Assembly (NCBI GenBank): GCA_008501585.1
Contig: QQUN01000079.1
Span: 1 to 64,000, forward strand
Length of the DNA: 64,000 nt
DNA from: Pseudomonadota bacterium
GTDB taxonomy: Bacteria > Pseudomonadota > Gammaproteobacteria > Burkholderiales > Rhodocyclaceae
Direction of reading: 5' to 3'
Part shown: piece after piece, positions 53,969 to 62,541 of the stretch
How the letters are laid out: every line of letters begins with the position of its first letter
How positions within the stretch are numbered: position 1 is the first letter of the stretch
Program-made: the position numbers and the translations under genes
The notes under the pieces: generated by a model
Told to the model about the DNA's origin: nothing
The model's input: only the letters and a program-made list of their open reading frames with translations
The model's database searches: none

Positions 53969-55024
53969 TCAGCAAATCCTCGGCAACTGCTCACCCGAGA
54001 GCCAATCGACCATCCGCTTGCCACCGAAGCTGGTGCGGATCTGCACGAAGGCGTTGGGGTCGGCCGTGACCTCGCCGATGCGCGCGGCCTCACGCCCGAG
54101 CGGATGGTCGCGCAGGGCGGCCAGCGCGGCGTCGGCGGCCTCGGGCGGCACGATCACCACCAGCTTGCCCTCGTTGGCCACATACAGCGGGTCGAGCCCG
54201 AGCAGCTCGCAGGCGGCGTCCACCTGCTCGCGCACCGGGATGGCCTTTTCCTCCAGCGTCATGCCCACGCCGGACTGCGTTGCAATCTCGTTGAGCGTGG
54301 TCGCCAGCCCGCCACGGGTCGGGTCGCGCAGCACGCGCACGGTCGGCACCGCCGCCAGCAGGTCGGCGATCAGCCCATGCAGCGCGGCGGTATCGGAGGC
54401 AATTTCCGACTCAAAGGCCAGCGACTCGCGCTGCGCCATGATGGCCATGCCGTGGTCGCCCAGCGTGCCGGAGACCAGGATCACGTCGCCCGGCTGCGCC
54501 TGAGCACCCGACAGCGCCCGCCCCGCCGGCAGCGCGCCCACGCCGGTGGTGGTGATGAACACCCCGTCGCCCTTGCCCTGCTCCACCACCTTGGTGTCGC
54601 CCGTCACCACCGGCACGCCAGCCTCGCGGCTGGCGGCGGCCATGGAATCGACGATGCGTTTCAGGTCTGCCAGCGGAAAGCCTTCTTCGAGGATGAAGCT
54701 CGCCGCCAGATACAGCGGCCGCGCACCCATCACCGCTACGTCGTTGATCGTGCCATGCACCGACAAGCAGCCGATGTCGCCGCCCGGAAAGAACAGCGGA
54801 GAGACCACATGCGCGTCGGTGGCCATCACCAGGCGCTCGCCGGGCTCCGGGGCCGGCAGCACGGTGCCGTCGTCGCCCTGGGCGAGGTAGTCGTTGGCGA
54901 AGGCGCGGGCGAAGAGCTCATCGATGAGCTGGGCCATGGCCTTGCCACCGGCGCCGTGGCCCATGTCGATGCGGCCGGTCTTGAGGTCCAGGGGGCGGAC
55001 GTAGCCCTTTTTGACTTTATTCAT
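53969..55024 (-). CDS. hypE: hydrogenase maturation protein HypE
   Basis: A 351-residue PurM-like enzyme that dehydrates a C-terminal thiocarbamate into thiocyanate, the CN ligand donor for the NiFe site. It has GHGAGGKAMAQLIDELF, DDGTVLPAPE, GDIGCLSVHGTINDVAVMGA, VVTGDTKVVEQGKGDGVFITTTGVG and the C-terminal LPRIC with the substrate Cys351. The ATG at 55024 starts MNKVKKGYVRPLDLKTGRIDMGHGAGGK. It is cut off from hypD and hypX by repeats on both sides. Confidence 0.96.
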   Translation of the reverse strand: MNKVKKGYVRPLDLKTGRIDMGHGAGGKAMAQLIDELFARAFANDYLAQGDDGTVLPAPEPGERLVMATDAHVVSPLFFPGGDIGCLSVHGTINDVAVMGARPLYLAASFILEEGFPLADLKRIVDSMAAASREAGVPVVTGDTKVVEQGKGDGVFITTTGVGALPAGRALSGAQAQPGDVILVSGTLGDHGMAIMAQRESLAFESEIASDTAALHGLIADLLAAVPTVRVLRDPTRGGLATTLNEIATQSGVGMTLEEKAIPVREQVDAACELLGLDPLYVANEGKLVVIVPPEAADAALAALRDHPLGREAARIGEVTADPNAFVQIRTSFGGKRMVDWLSGEQLPRIC

Positions 55025-55087
55025 GGGATAGGTGGGCGCACGGGGCGCAGGTTCGTATTTTTTGCCCGTAGGACAGGCTGTGCATTT

Positions 55088-55335
55088 CTTGATGCGGACG
55101 TTGGCCGGGTCTCGCCCCGGCGGGCGACCTACTTTCTTGCTCGTGCAAGAAAGGTAAGCAAAGAAGCACGCCCCACTGTCGTGGTCCTTCGGGCTCCCCT
55201 CCCTTCGCAAGCGCGGGGCGGGCGGCTTCGCAAACTCGCCCTGCGGGCTCAGACAGCGAAGCCGCTGTTTCCGCCCCGCACTTGCTGCGCTCGGCACGAC
55301 AGAGGGGGATGGGGTGCCCGTCGGCAACAGCGGCG
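55088..55335 (-). repeat. ~250-bp dispersed repeat, copy C (inverted)
   Basis: An inverted, more divergent copy of the 53596 repeat. It shares CCGGGTCTCGCCCCGGCGGGCGACC, TTTCTTGCTCGTGCAAGAAAGG and CGCAAACTCGCCCTGCGGGCTCAGACAGCG. It lies in the 646-bp gap between hypE and hypD. Together with copy B it makes an inverted pair around 55335-55385. Confidence 0.7.
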
Positions 55336-55344
55336 CAGGTTTTG

Positions 55345-55370
55345 GTAGGGCGGGTTTCAACCCGCCCTAC
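55345..55370. repeat. REP-like palindrome GTAGGGCGGGTT
   Basis: Perfect 12-bp arms GTAGGGCGGGTT and AACCCGCCCTAC around TC. Lies between repeat copies C and B. Fourth member of the REP-like family of this window. Confidence 0.7.
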
Positions 55371-55384
55371 GAAGTGCCACCCAA

Positions 55385-55645
55385 GCGGGCAATGGCGAAG
55401 CCGAGCCCGCGCACCCTTCCCCTTCTGTGCCGCCGAACGGAGCCCGGCGACGGCGGGAATTGTCGTGTCGCCTGTCTGAGCCCGCAGGGCGAGTTTGCGA
55501 CACGACCCGCCGGCGCCGGGCGTAGTGAGGGCACCGGCGAAGCCGGCGGCACAGTTGGGGCGCCTTCTTTGCCTCCTTTCTTGCGCGTGCAAGAAAGGAG
55601 GTCGCCCGCCGGGGCGAGACCCGGCCAACGCCCCTCCGAAGCGAG
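55385..55645 (+). repeat. ~250-bp dispersed repeat, copy B
   Basis: Same-strand copy of the 53596 repeat, near-identical over long blocks (CCGAGCCCG, CTTCTGTGCCGCCGAACGG, AATTGTCGTGTCGCCTGTCTGAGC, GGGGCGCCTTCTTTGC, the CCTTTCTTGCGCGTGCAAG palindrome, GGGGCGAGACCCGGCCAA). It ends about 25 bp before the hypD stop. The pair A/B flank hypE as direct repeats and could recombine to delete it. Confidence 0.85.
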
Positions 55646-55670
55646 CACAAACAAACACGCCGGCCACGGC

Positions 55671-56831
55671 CTAAGACACCGCCGCCGACGGCTCGGCCAC
55701 CACCGCCACGTCCCGGAACCGCCCATAGTTGTAGTGCGCCGCACAGGCGCCCTCACTCGACACCATGCACGAGCCCATGGGGTTCTCGGGCGTGCAGACC
55801 GTGCCGAAGAGCTTGCAGTCGGTCGGCGTCTTGACGCCGCGCAGGATGGCACCACATTCGCAGGCGCGGTTATCGGGCACGGACTGGAAGGCGAGGTCGA
55901 ACTTGCGCTCGGCGTCCCACTCGGCGAAGGCGTCGCGGATGCGCAGGGCTGAGTACGGCACTTCGCGCAGGCCGCGCCATTCGAAGCTGCGGCGCAGTTC
56001 GAACACATCGCTGACCAGCCGCTGCGCCTTGAGATTGCCCTGCTCGCTGACGGCGCGGGTGAATTCGTTCTCGACCTCGGCGCGGCCTTCATTCACCTGC
56101 CGGATCAGCATGCGGATGGCCTGCATGACGTCGAGCGGCTCGAAGCCGGCAATCACCACGGGCTTGCGGTATTCCTCGGCAAAGAAGGCGTAGGGCCGGC
56201 TGCCGATGATGGTGGAGACATGCGCCGGGCCGATGAAGCCATCGAGCGGCACGGTGCCCAGATCGCGCACCTCGGGCGACTCGAGGATGGTCATGATCGC
56301 CGAGGGCGTGAGCACATGGTTGCAGATGACGCTGAAGTTTCTGAGGCCCATGGCCTGCGCCTGGCGGATGACCAGCGCGGTGGGCGGCGTGGTGGTCTCG
56401 AAGCCGATGGCGAAGAACACCACCTCACGCCCGGGGCTTTTCTGCGCCAGCGTGAGCGCATCGGCGGCCGAATACACCATGCGCACATCGCCGCCGCGGG
56501 CCTTGGCCTTGAGCAGCGAGAGCTGGTCGGACGCGGGCACGCGCAGGCAGTCGCCATAGGTGCACAGGATCACATCGGGGCGTGCGGCAATCAGGCGGAT
56601 GGCCATGTCGATGCGGCCGATGGGCAGCACGCACACCGGGCAGCCGGGGCCGTGGATCATGCGCACATTGGGCGGCAGCAGGTCGGTCACGCCATAACGG
56701 GAGATGGCGTGGGTGTGGCCACCGCAGAATTCCATGAAGGCGTACTGGCGGCCGGGTTCGGCTTCGCGCGCGATGTGCGCAGCCAGCGTGCGGGCCACGT
56801 CGCCGTCGCGGAACTCGTCCACATACTTCAT
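55671..56831 (-). CDS. hypD: hydrogenase maturation scaffold HypD
   Basis: A 386-residue iron-sulfur protein that, with HypC, assembles the Fe(CN)2CO unit. Conserved motifs are MEFCGGHTHAISRYG, IHGPGCPVCVLPIGRID, FFAIGFETTTPPTA, GFIGPAHVSTIIGS and the C-terminal cysteines (ACECGAILRGVKTPTDCKLFGTVCTPENPMGSCMVSSEGAC). All are intact. It overlaps hypC by 4 bp. Confidence 0.97.
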   Translation of the reverse strand: MKYVDEFRDGDVARTLAAHIAREAEPGRQYAFMEFCGGHTHAISRYGVTDLLPPNVRMIHGPGCPVCVLPIGRIDMAIRLIAARPDVILCTYGDCLRVPASDQLSLLKAKARGGDVRMVYSAADALTLAQKSPGREVVFFAIGFETTTPPTALVIRQAQAMGLRNFSVICNHVLTPSAIMTILESPEVRDLGTVPLDGFIGPAHVSTIIGSRPYAFFAEEYRKPVVIAGFEPLDVMQAIRMLIRQVNEGRAEVENEFTRAVSEQGNLKAQRLVSDVFELRRSFEWRGLREVPYSALRIRDAFAEWDAERKFDLAFQSVPDNRACECGAILRGVKTPTDCKLFGTVCTPENPMGSCMVSSEGACAAHYNYGRFRDVAVVAEPSAAVS

Positions 56832-57073
56832 GCATTGCCCTCGGCGATGGCGGCCAGATCGAGCCCCGACGCCTCGAACAGGGCAAGCGTTTTCGCCGCC
56901 TCCTCGGGGTCGAGCTTCGACAGCGCGTAGCCGACGTGCACGATCACGTAGTCGCCGATGCCGGCGTCGTCGACCAGCGCCAGCGAGATTTCCTTGCGGA
57001 CGCCGCCAAGATCGACCCGGGCGGCGCCGCCATCGAGCTTTTCAACAATGCGGGCGGGAATGGCAAGACACAT
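56828..57073 (-). CDS. hypC: hydrogenase assembly chaperone HypC
   Basis: An 81-residue chaperone that starts MCLAIPARIVEK with the essential Cys2, then ARVDLGGVRKEISLALV, and VGDYVIVHVGYALSKLDPEEA as DYVIVHVGYALSKLDPEEA. It holds the iron precursor with HypD and delivers it to the hydrogenase large subunit. It is 16 bp after hypF and overlaps hypD. Confidence 0.96.
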   Translation of the reverse strand: MCLAIPARIVEKLDGGAARVDLGGVRKEISLALVDDAGIGDYVIVHVGYALSKLDPEEAAKTLALFEASGLDLAAIAEGNA

Positions 57074-57089
57074 GTGTTGGACTCCGCGC

Positions 57090-59414
57090 TCAGGCCATGG
57101 CCGAGCGTATGGCCACCCAGGCCTGGCCCAGGGCCAGGCCGCCGTCGTTGGTCGGGGCCTGGCGGGCGCGCAGCACGGTCAGGCCGCGCACGGCCAGGCG
57201 CCGGCACAGGCCGTCGGTCAGCAGCCGGTTGAGAAAACAGCCGCCCCCCAGGGCCACGGTGCGCAGGCCCTCGGCACGCGCGGTGGCAAGCACCCAGGCT
57301 TCGAGCGCGGCGATCAGCGTGGCATGGAACACCGCGGCGCCACGCGGCGGCGCCATGGGCTGCTGCAGCGCAGCCAGGGTCGGCATCAGGTCGAGCGTAT
57401 TGGCGGCGTCGACATGCCATCCACCCGGCAGGGCAAGCGCCGGCCCGTAGCCGACGGCGAGCGCCTCAAGGCGCATGGCCGCTTCGCCTTCGTATTGCAT
57501 CACGTCGCAGACGCCAAGCAGGCCGGCGGCGGCGTCGAACCAGCGCCCCATGCTGGTGGTGGGCGGGCAACGGGTGCCCTGCTCGAGCACGGCGCCGAGC
57601 CGGTCGGCACCGCGCAAACGGGCGAAACGCGAGGCGATCTGCGCGCTGTGCCCCATCGCATGCAGGGCCGAGGCCGCCATGCGCCAGGGTTCGCGGGCGG
57701 CGCGGTCACCCCCGGGCAGCGCCAGCGGTGCGAGGTGGCCGAGGCGTTCACAGTGCGCGCCATCGACCCGCAACAGCTCCCCGCCCCAGGCGGCGCCGTC
57801 GTCTCCCAGGCCGACCCCGTCGAGCGCCAGGCCCAGCACCGGTTCGTCGACGCCGTGTTCGGCCAGCACCGCGGCAATGTGTGCGTGATGGTGCTGAACG
57901 GCGATCAGCGGCAGCGCGTGCGCAGCGGCGTAGCGGTGGGCTGCCTGCGTGGCATAGCTGTCGGGGTGGCGGTCGCAGGCGATCCACTCGGGGCGACAGG
58001 CGAGCACGGTCATCAGGTGGTCGGCGGCGGCATCGAGCGCCGTGCAGCTTGCCGCATTGGCCAGGTCGCCCACATGCGGCGAGAGGAAGGCCTCGTCGCC
58101 GCGGGTGAGGCAGACGGTGTTCTTCAGGTAGCTGCCAAAGGCCAGCGTCGTCGGGCCCTTGTCGGCCAGGCGGATGGCCTGGGGGGTGTAGCCACGCGCG
58201 CGCCGGATGAACGCCGGCGCACCGGCGGTGATCCGCAGCACGCTGTCGTCGCAGCGCACCAGCACCTCGCGGTCGTGCATCAGGGTGAGGTCGGCGATGC
58301 CGCTCAGGCGCGCCAGGGCTTCGTCGTTGCCGGTCACCAGCGGCTCACCGCCGGGGTTGGCGGAGGTCACCACCAGGGCCATCGGCTGCGCCTGCGCGAG
58401 CCAGGCGGTGCCGGCCGGGCGGCCGGCTTCGTCGTGGAAGAGCAGGTAGTGCAGCGGTGAGTTGGGCAGCATCATGCCGATCTGGTCCAGCTCGGGCGCC
58501 ACGCCCCACAGGTGCAGATCGGCATCGCCGCGCTTGTCGAGCAGCACGATCGGCCGCGCCGGCGCCTCAAGCAGCGCGGCTTCGTCGGGGCGCACGCGGG
58601 CGTACTGGCGGGCCGACGCGGCATTGGCCACCATCACCGCAAAGGGCTTGTCGCCGCGCTGCTTGCGTTCGCGCAGACGCTCGACGGCCTCGGGGTTGCG
58701 CGCATCGCACACCAGGTTGAAGCCGCCCACGCCCTTGATCGCCACGATGTGACCGGTGAGCAGGTGCAGCAGCGCATCGGCTACCGGGTCGTGCGAGGCC
58801 ACGCGCACCCCGTCCGCCTGCACCAGCGACAGCTGCGGACCACAGTCCGGACAGGCATTGGGCTCGGCATGGAAGCGCCGGTGGGTGGGCGCGTCGTATT
58901 CGTCCTGACAGGCCTCGCACTGTACGAAGCCGGCCATGCTGGTGTTGGCCCGGTCGTAGGGCAGGCTGTGGGTCAGGGTGTAGCGCGGGCCGCAATGGGT
59001 GCAGTTGATCAGGGCGTAGCGCCAGCGCCGGTTGGCCGGATCGAACAGCTCCGCCAGGCAGTCGGGACAGACCACGCTGTCGTGGCCGATGGCGGTGGTC
59101 ACCGCGCCGCCCTCGCTGGGGCGGATGGTGAAGCCGCGGTCGTCGGCCTGCGGCGGGCAGTCGGTTTTCTCGACGGTGTCGATCCGCGCCAGCGGTGGCA
59201 CTTCCTTGATCAGCCGCGCCAGCAGGGCGGACACATTGCCCGGCGCGCCCTGCACTTCCATCTCGACCCCCTCGGCATCATTGCGCACCCAGCCGGCGAG
59301 GTCGAGTTGCTGCGCCAGGCGAAACACAAAGGGCCGGAAGCCCACGCCCTGCACCACCCCACGCACCCGCACCCGGCACCGTGCCGTCGCGCCGACACCG
59401 CGGGGCTCGGCCAT
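57090..59414 (-). CDS. hypF: carbamoyltransferase HypF
   Basis: A 774-residue enzyme that makes the carbamoyl adduct for CN ligand synthesis. It has an acylphosphatase domain (~10-100, VRVRGVVQGVGFRPFVFRLAQQL), two zinc fingers (CPDCLAELFDPANRRWRYALINCTHCGPRYT, CEACQDEYDAPTHRRFHAEPNACPDCGP), a YrdC-type domain (~200-390, VAIKGVGGFNLVCDARN) and a Kae1-like domain (QHHHAHIAAVLAEHG, LALDGVGLGDDG, VALGGGCFLN). The ATG at 59414 gives the normal N-terminus. 13 bp after hypB. Confidence 0.96.
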   Translation of the reverse strand: MAEPRGVGATARCRVRVRGVVQGVGFRPFVFRLAQQLDLAGWVRNDAEGVEMEVQGAPGNVSALLARLIKEVPPLARIDTVEKTDCPPQADDRGFTIRPSEGGAVTTAIGHDSVVCPDCLAELFDPANRRWRYALINCTHCGPRYTLTHSLPYDRANTSMAGFVQCEACQDEYDAPTHRRFHAEPNACPDCGPQLSLVQADGVRVASHDPVADALLHLLTGHIVAIKGVGGFNLVCDARNPEAVERLRERKQRGDKPFAVMVANAASARQYARVRPDEAALLEAPARPIVLLDKRGDADLHLWGVAPELDQIGMMLPNSPLHYLLFHDEAGRPAGTAWLAQAQPMALVVTSANPGGEPLVTGNDEALARLSGIADLTLMHDREVLVRCDDSVLRITAGAPAFIRRARGYTPQAIRLADKGPTTLAFGSYLKNTVCLTRGDEAFLSPHVGDLANAASCTALDAAADHLMTVLACRPEWIACDRHPDSYATQAAHRYAAAHALPLIAVQHHHAHIAAVLAEHGVDEPVLGLALDGVGLGDDGAAWGGELLRVDGAHCERLGHLAPLALPGGDRAAREPWRMAASALHAMGHSAQIASRFARLRGADRLGAVLEQGTRCPPTTSMGRWFDAAAGLLGVCDVMQYEGEAAMRLEALAVGYGPALALPGGWHVDAANTLDLMPTLAALQQPMAPPRGAAVFHATLIAALEAWVLATARAEGLRTVALGGGCFLNRLLTDGLCRRLAVRGLTVLRARQAPTNDGGLALGQAWVAIRSAMA

Positions 59415-59427
59415 CTGCGACGCCCCT

Positions 59428-60345
59428 TCAGTCTCCCGTGACAACGGCCGCCTCCTCCTGGCAGATCCTGCGCGCACCGGCCGAGGCCGCCAGCCCGGCC
59501 TCGATCCAGCCCAGCCAGCCCTCGAAGCCCTCGCCCGTGGTGGCTGACACCCGGAACACCTTGAGCCGCGGATTGACCCGCAGCGCGAACGCCACCGCCT
59601 TGTCGGCATCGAAGCGCAAGTGCGGCAGCAGGTCGGTCTTGTTGAGCAGCATCACGTCGGCGGCGGCGAACATGTCGGGGTACTTGAGGGGCTTGTCCTC
59701 GCCCTCGGTGACCGACAGGATCACCACCTTGTGGGCCTCGCCCAGGTCAAAGGCCGAGGGGCAGACCAGGTTGCCGACGTTCTCGATCAGCAGCAGGCTG
59801 TCGTCGACCGGCGCCAGGCGTTCGAGCGCCTGGCCGACCATGGCCGCATCGAGGTGGCAGCCCTTGCCGGTGTTGATCTGCAGTGCCGGCGCGCCGGTGG
59901 CGCGGATGCGCTCGGCGTCGAACTCGGTCTGCTGGTCGCCCTCGATCACCGCCACCTGCACCCGGCTGGAGAGGATCTCGATGGTCTTGCACAGCAGCGT
60001 GGTCTTGCCCGATCCGGGGCTGGAGACCAGGTTCAGCGCGAAGATGCCGCGCCCGGCCAGCCAGCGGCGGTTGGCGTCGGCGTAGCGGTCGTTCTTGCCC
60101 AGGATGTCCTGCTCGATGCGCACCATCTCGTGCTGCGACAGGCCGGGCGCATGGGCATGGGCCGGGCCATTGCCGAAGTCCATATGGCCGGAGTGGTCCG
60201 ACGCCGGCGCATGCGCGTGCTCATGCGCGTTCGCCGCCGCCCCGGCCGGTTTCCAGCCTCGGGTTGGCGCCGCACTGCGACGCCCGCCGCCGGCCGCCCG
60301 GCCAACCAGCACCTCGCCAGCCCCACATCCACACACCGTACACAT
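59428..60345 (-). CDS. hypB: GTPase and nickel-insertion protein HypB
   Basis: A 305-residue SIMIBI GTPase that inserts Ni with HypA. The N-terminus begins [11 protein letters not shown], the high-affinity metal site, then a modest His-rich part ([26 protein letters not shown]) that may store nickel. The GTPase has [14 protein letters not shown] (P-loop), [24 protein letters not shown] and NKTDLL. 12 bp after hypA. Confidence 0.96.
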   Translation of the reverse strand: MCTVCGCGAGEVLVGRAAGGGRRSAAPTRGWKPAGAAANAHEHAHAPASDHSGHMDFGNGPAHAHAPGLSQHEMVRIEQDILGKNDRYADANRRWLAGRGIFALNLVSSPGSGKTTLLCKTIEILSSRVQVAVIEGDQQTEFDAERIRATGAPALQINTGKGCHLDAAMVGQALERLAPVDDSLLLIENVGNLVCPSAFDLGEAHKVVILSVTEGEDKPLKYPDMFAAADVMLLNKTDLLPHLRFDADKAVAFALRVNPRLKVFRVSATTGEGFEGWLGWIEAGLAASAGARRICQEEAAVVTGD

Positions 60346-60357
60346 CTGCCTTCTCCT

Positions 60358-60720
60358 TTAAGCGGCCGCGCCGGCCGGACCGTCCACGTCCAGCGCCTTG
60401 ACCCGCATCTCGGTGCCGCCGGTGGCCTGCACCTGATAGCTGCCGCAGTGCGGGCACGGGTCATACAACTGCGCAATGGGCACCGACCGCGCGCAGGGCA
60501 TGCACCAGCCGACGCCCGCCACGGTGTCGACCTCCATGCGTGCGCCCTCGGCCACCGTGCCTTTCATCACGGCCTCGAAACAAAACCGCAAGGCCTCGAT
60601 CTCCACCGACGACAATGCCCCCACTTCGAGCACCACCGCATTGACCTTGCTGAAACCCCGCTCACTTGCCGCGTCTTCGACGATGCCGCGGATGCCCTCG
60701 GCCAGAGACATTTCATGCAT
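60358..60720 (-). CDS. hypA: hydrogenase nickel incorporation protein HypA
   Basis: A 120-residue metallochaperone. MHEMSLAEGI provides the N-terminal Ni site (His2, Glu3); the zinc site is WCMPCARS and PCPHCGS. Length is near the usual ~113-120. It overlaps the hoxV stop by 8 bp and leads hypA-B-F-C-D. Confidence 0.95.
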   Translation of the reverse strand: MHEMSLAEGIRGIVEDAASERGFSKVNAVVLEVGALSSVEIEALRFCFEAVMKGTVAEGARMEVDTVAGVGWCMPCARSVPIAQLYDPCPHCGSYQVQATGGTEMRVKALDVDGPAGAAA

Positions 60721-61831
60721 CGCTCACGGCCTCCTCGGTGACCGTCACCTCGTAGGCCACGCACGGGTCGAGGGCCAGGGCCAGCGCCCGCAAGCGCCAG
60801 TCGGCATAGGCCACATCGGGCGCGGCCCACCCGGCGCCTTCCTGCTCGAACACGCCGCCGGGGCGGAAATTCCATTCGGTTGGCGCCACGATGGCGTAGT
60901 CGCTCACCGTCGCGCCATCCAGACGCAGCGCATGCAGCAACACGCCGCGGGCGGTCTCGATGCGCGCCAGCGCACCGCCGGCCGGCAAGGGCGCCACGTC
61001 GACCAACGCCGGCATGTCGCCGGGCAGCGGGTGGCGCAGGCGGCTGGCGCAATCGGACAGCTCGACCACCCGCGCAAACAGGCGCGCGGCGATCCGGTGG
61101 CGGTGGATCACCAGCCGGGCGACCAGCGGATTGTTGACATGGCGCGCCAGCGGACCGGTCTCGTAGACATCGCCCGACAGGTGCGGCGCGCGGCAGTACT
61201 CGGCATCGGGCCAGCCGCCGGGCAGGGCGTCGGCAAACACGCTGGCGGGCAGCGGCGCGAGCAGCGGCACCGGGTGGTCGATGGGATCGCTGGCGCCGGC
61301 CTCGATCAGGCGGGCCAGCGCATCGCCGATGCTGCCGCTGCGCCGACAGGCATCGGCAAATTCGGACAAGTTGCGCGGCTCGCGCAGGCTGTTGATGAAA
61401 CCGGCGAGCAGTTCGCGGGCCACCAGGTCGAGTACCGCGCCGCCGGCCTCGTAGGCGCTGCGCTCGTCACTCACCTGGTCGATGCGCTTGAGCACGAAGG
61501 CAAAGCGCTGGCGTTCCGGCGCGCGGCCGAACAGCACCGGCCAGTCGAGCATCAGGCGCCACAGGTGCAGCTTGATGGCCTCGAGGCTCAAGGCGCGCTC
61601 GATGGCCGCCGTCATGACGAACTCGCCACCGCCGGCCACGGTGCTGGCCGCCCGTACCGCGACGCCTTGCGCGACGCCGCACAGGCTGAAGATCGCCGGC
61701 GCCAGCGCTGCGGCCTCCTCCACCGACTTGCCCACCAGCACCTGCGCCGCCAGTGGCCGCAGGTTCTGCGCGTGCACGCCGCCCACCCGCCCCGCGGTGA
61801 GCGTGGCCAGTAGTTGCAGCGGCGCGCTCAT
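60713..61831 (-). CDS. hoxV: hydrogenase expression/formation protein HoxV/HupK
   Basis: A 372-residue protein similar to the large subunit of [NiFe] hydrogenases but lacking most metal cysteines; it has been proposed as a scaffold for Fe(CN)2CO delivery. Visible parts are GRVGGVHAQNLRPLAAQVLVGKSVEEAAALAPAIFSLCGVAQG, EAIKLHLWRLMLDWP, and DYAIVAPTEWNFRPGGVFEQE, then ALALDPCVAYEV. DPC is followed by VAYEV, so the second Cys of the CxxC pair is missing. It overlaps hoxT by 4 bp. Confidence 0.9.
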   Translation of the reverse strand: MSAPLQLLATLTAGRVGGVHAQNLRPLAAQVLVGKSVEEAAALAPAIFSLCGVAQGVAVRAASTVAGGGEFVMTAAIERALSLEAIKLHLWRLMLDWPVLFGRAPERQRFAFVLKRIDQVSDERSAYEAGGAVLDLVARELLAGFINSLREPRNLSEFADACRRSGSIGDALARLIEAGASDPIDHPVPLLAPLPASVFADALPGGWPDAEYCRAPHLSGDVYETGPLARHVNNPLVARLVIHRHRIAARLFARVVELSDCASRLRHPLPGDMPALVDVAPLPAGGALARIETARGVLLHALRLDGATVSDYAIVAPTEWNFRPGGVFEQEGAGWAAPDVAYADWRLRALALALDPCVAYEVTVTEEAVSDA

Positions 61832-62313
61832 GGGCGCGGGCTCCGGCCCAGCGCCGTGCGCAGGAAGGCACGCCGGTCGAGCGGCACCCGGCGCGCCTCG
61901 GGCGGCGGCGCCAGCAAGCCGGCCAGGGCCGCGCGCGCCACCGCGACCGCCTCGTCCTGCGAGTCGAACTCGCTCACCGGCGAAAACAATGAACAGGTCT
62001 GGTAGGGCCCCAGCCCGGCCTCGCGGCTGCCGAGGAATTCGTAGTCGCCGGACGGAAACGACCAGCGCTGGTGCTGGCCGACCGAGACGGCCTGGAACGC
62101 ACCGCCGCCGGGCAGCAGGAGCAGGTTGATGGCCCAGGGCGTCACCAGCACGCCGACCCAGTCGCCCTGCCAGCGCTCGAAGGCGGGCACCGCCACCGAC
62201 AACGCCCGGTTGCAGATCGGCAGGCCGGCCATACGCTCGGTGTGGATGCGCCGAAACACCGACGCGACCACCGGGGCCGGATCGGTATCGTACGGAAGCC
62301 ACACCTCGGTCAT
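61828..62313 (-). CDS. hoxT: [NiFe]-hydrogenase assembly chaperone HoxT/HupJ (HybE family)
   Basis: A 161-residue cytoplasmic chaperone of the HybE/HupJ family. It shows MAGLPICNRALSVAVPAFERWQGDWVGVLVTPWAINLLLLPGG, then FPSGDYEFLGSREAGLGPYQTCSLFSPVSEF and the C-terminal ALDRRAFLRTAL-like DRRAFLRTALG. The ATG at 62313 is used; an upstream frame belongs to the neighbouring rubredoxin region. It is 2 bp from the rubredoxin stop. Confidence 0.91.
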   Translation of the reverse strand: MTEVWLPYDTDPAPVVASVFRRIHTERMAGLPICNRALSVAVPAFERWQGDWVGVLVTPWAINLLLLPGGGAFQAVSVGQHQRWSFPSGDYEFLGSREAGLGPYQTCSLFSPVSEFDSQDEAVAVARAALAGLLAPPPEARRVPLDRRAFLRTALGRSPRP

Positions 62314-62315
62314 GC

Positions 62316-62525
62316 TTAATCCTCGATCACCATGAACTTGTGCCGCGGGGCGTCGCAGTTGGGGCAGGTCCAGTGCGCCGGCAGGTCGGCAAAGGCCGTG
62401 CCGGGCGCGACCTGCCATACCGGGTCGCCGACTGCTGGATCATATACCTCCCAGCAGATGCCGCATTCCAGCCTGGCGTCAGCGGCAATACGCTCATTGT
62501 CGCCCAGATAGCTGCCTTCGAACAT
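62316..62525 (-). CDS. hoxR: hydrogenase-associated rubredoxin HoxR/HupI
   Basis: A 69-residue rubredoxin with FeS4 ligands in ECGICWEVYDP and WTCPNCDAPRHKFM, and a short N-terminal extension (MFEGSYLGDNERIAADARLE). In eutropha HoxR supports oxygen-tolerant maturation or electron flow for the membrane-bound hydrogenase. I chose ATG 62525; an ATG 8 codons earlier would overlap hoxQ. A second, unrelated rubredoxin gene is at 4.7 kb. Confidence 0.93.
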   Translation of the reverse strand: MFEGSYLGDNERIAADARLECGICWEVYDPAVGDPVWQVAPGTAFADLPAHWTCPNCDAPRHKFMVIED

Positions 62526-62541
62526 GCCTGCCCCCTCTCCG

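Noticed and set aside
55025-55360. Longer N-terminus of HypE
   Set aside because: The upstream codons are read from dispersed repeat DNA. The family-typical start is at 55024.
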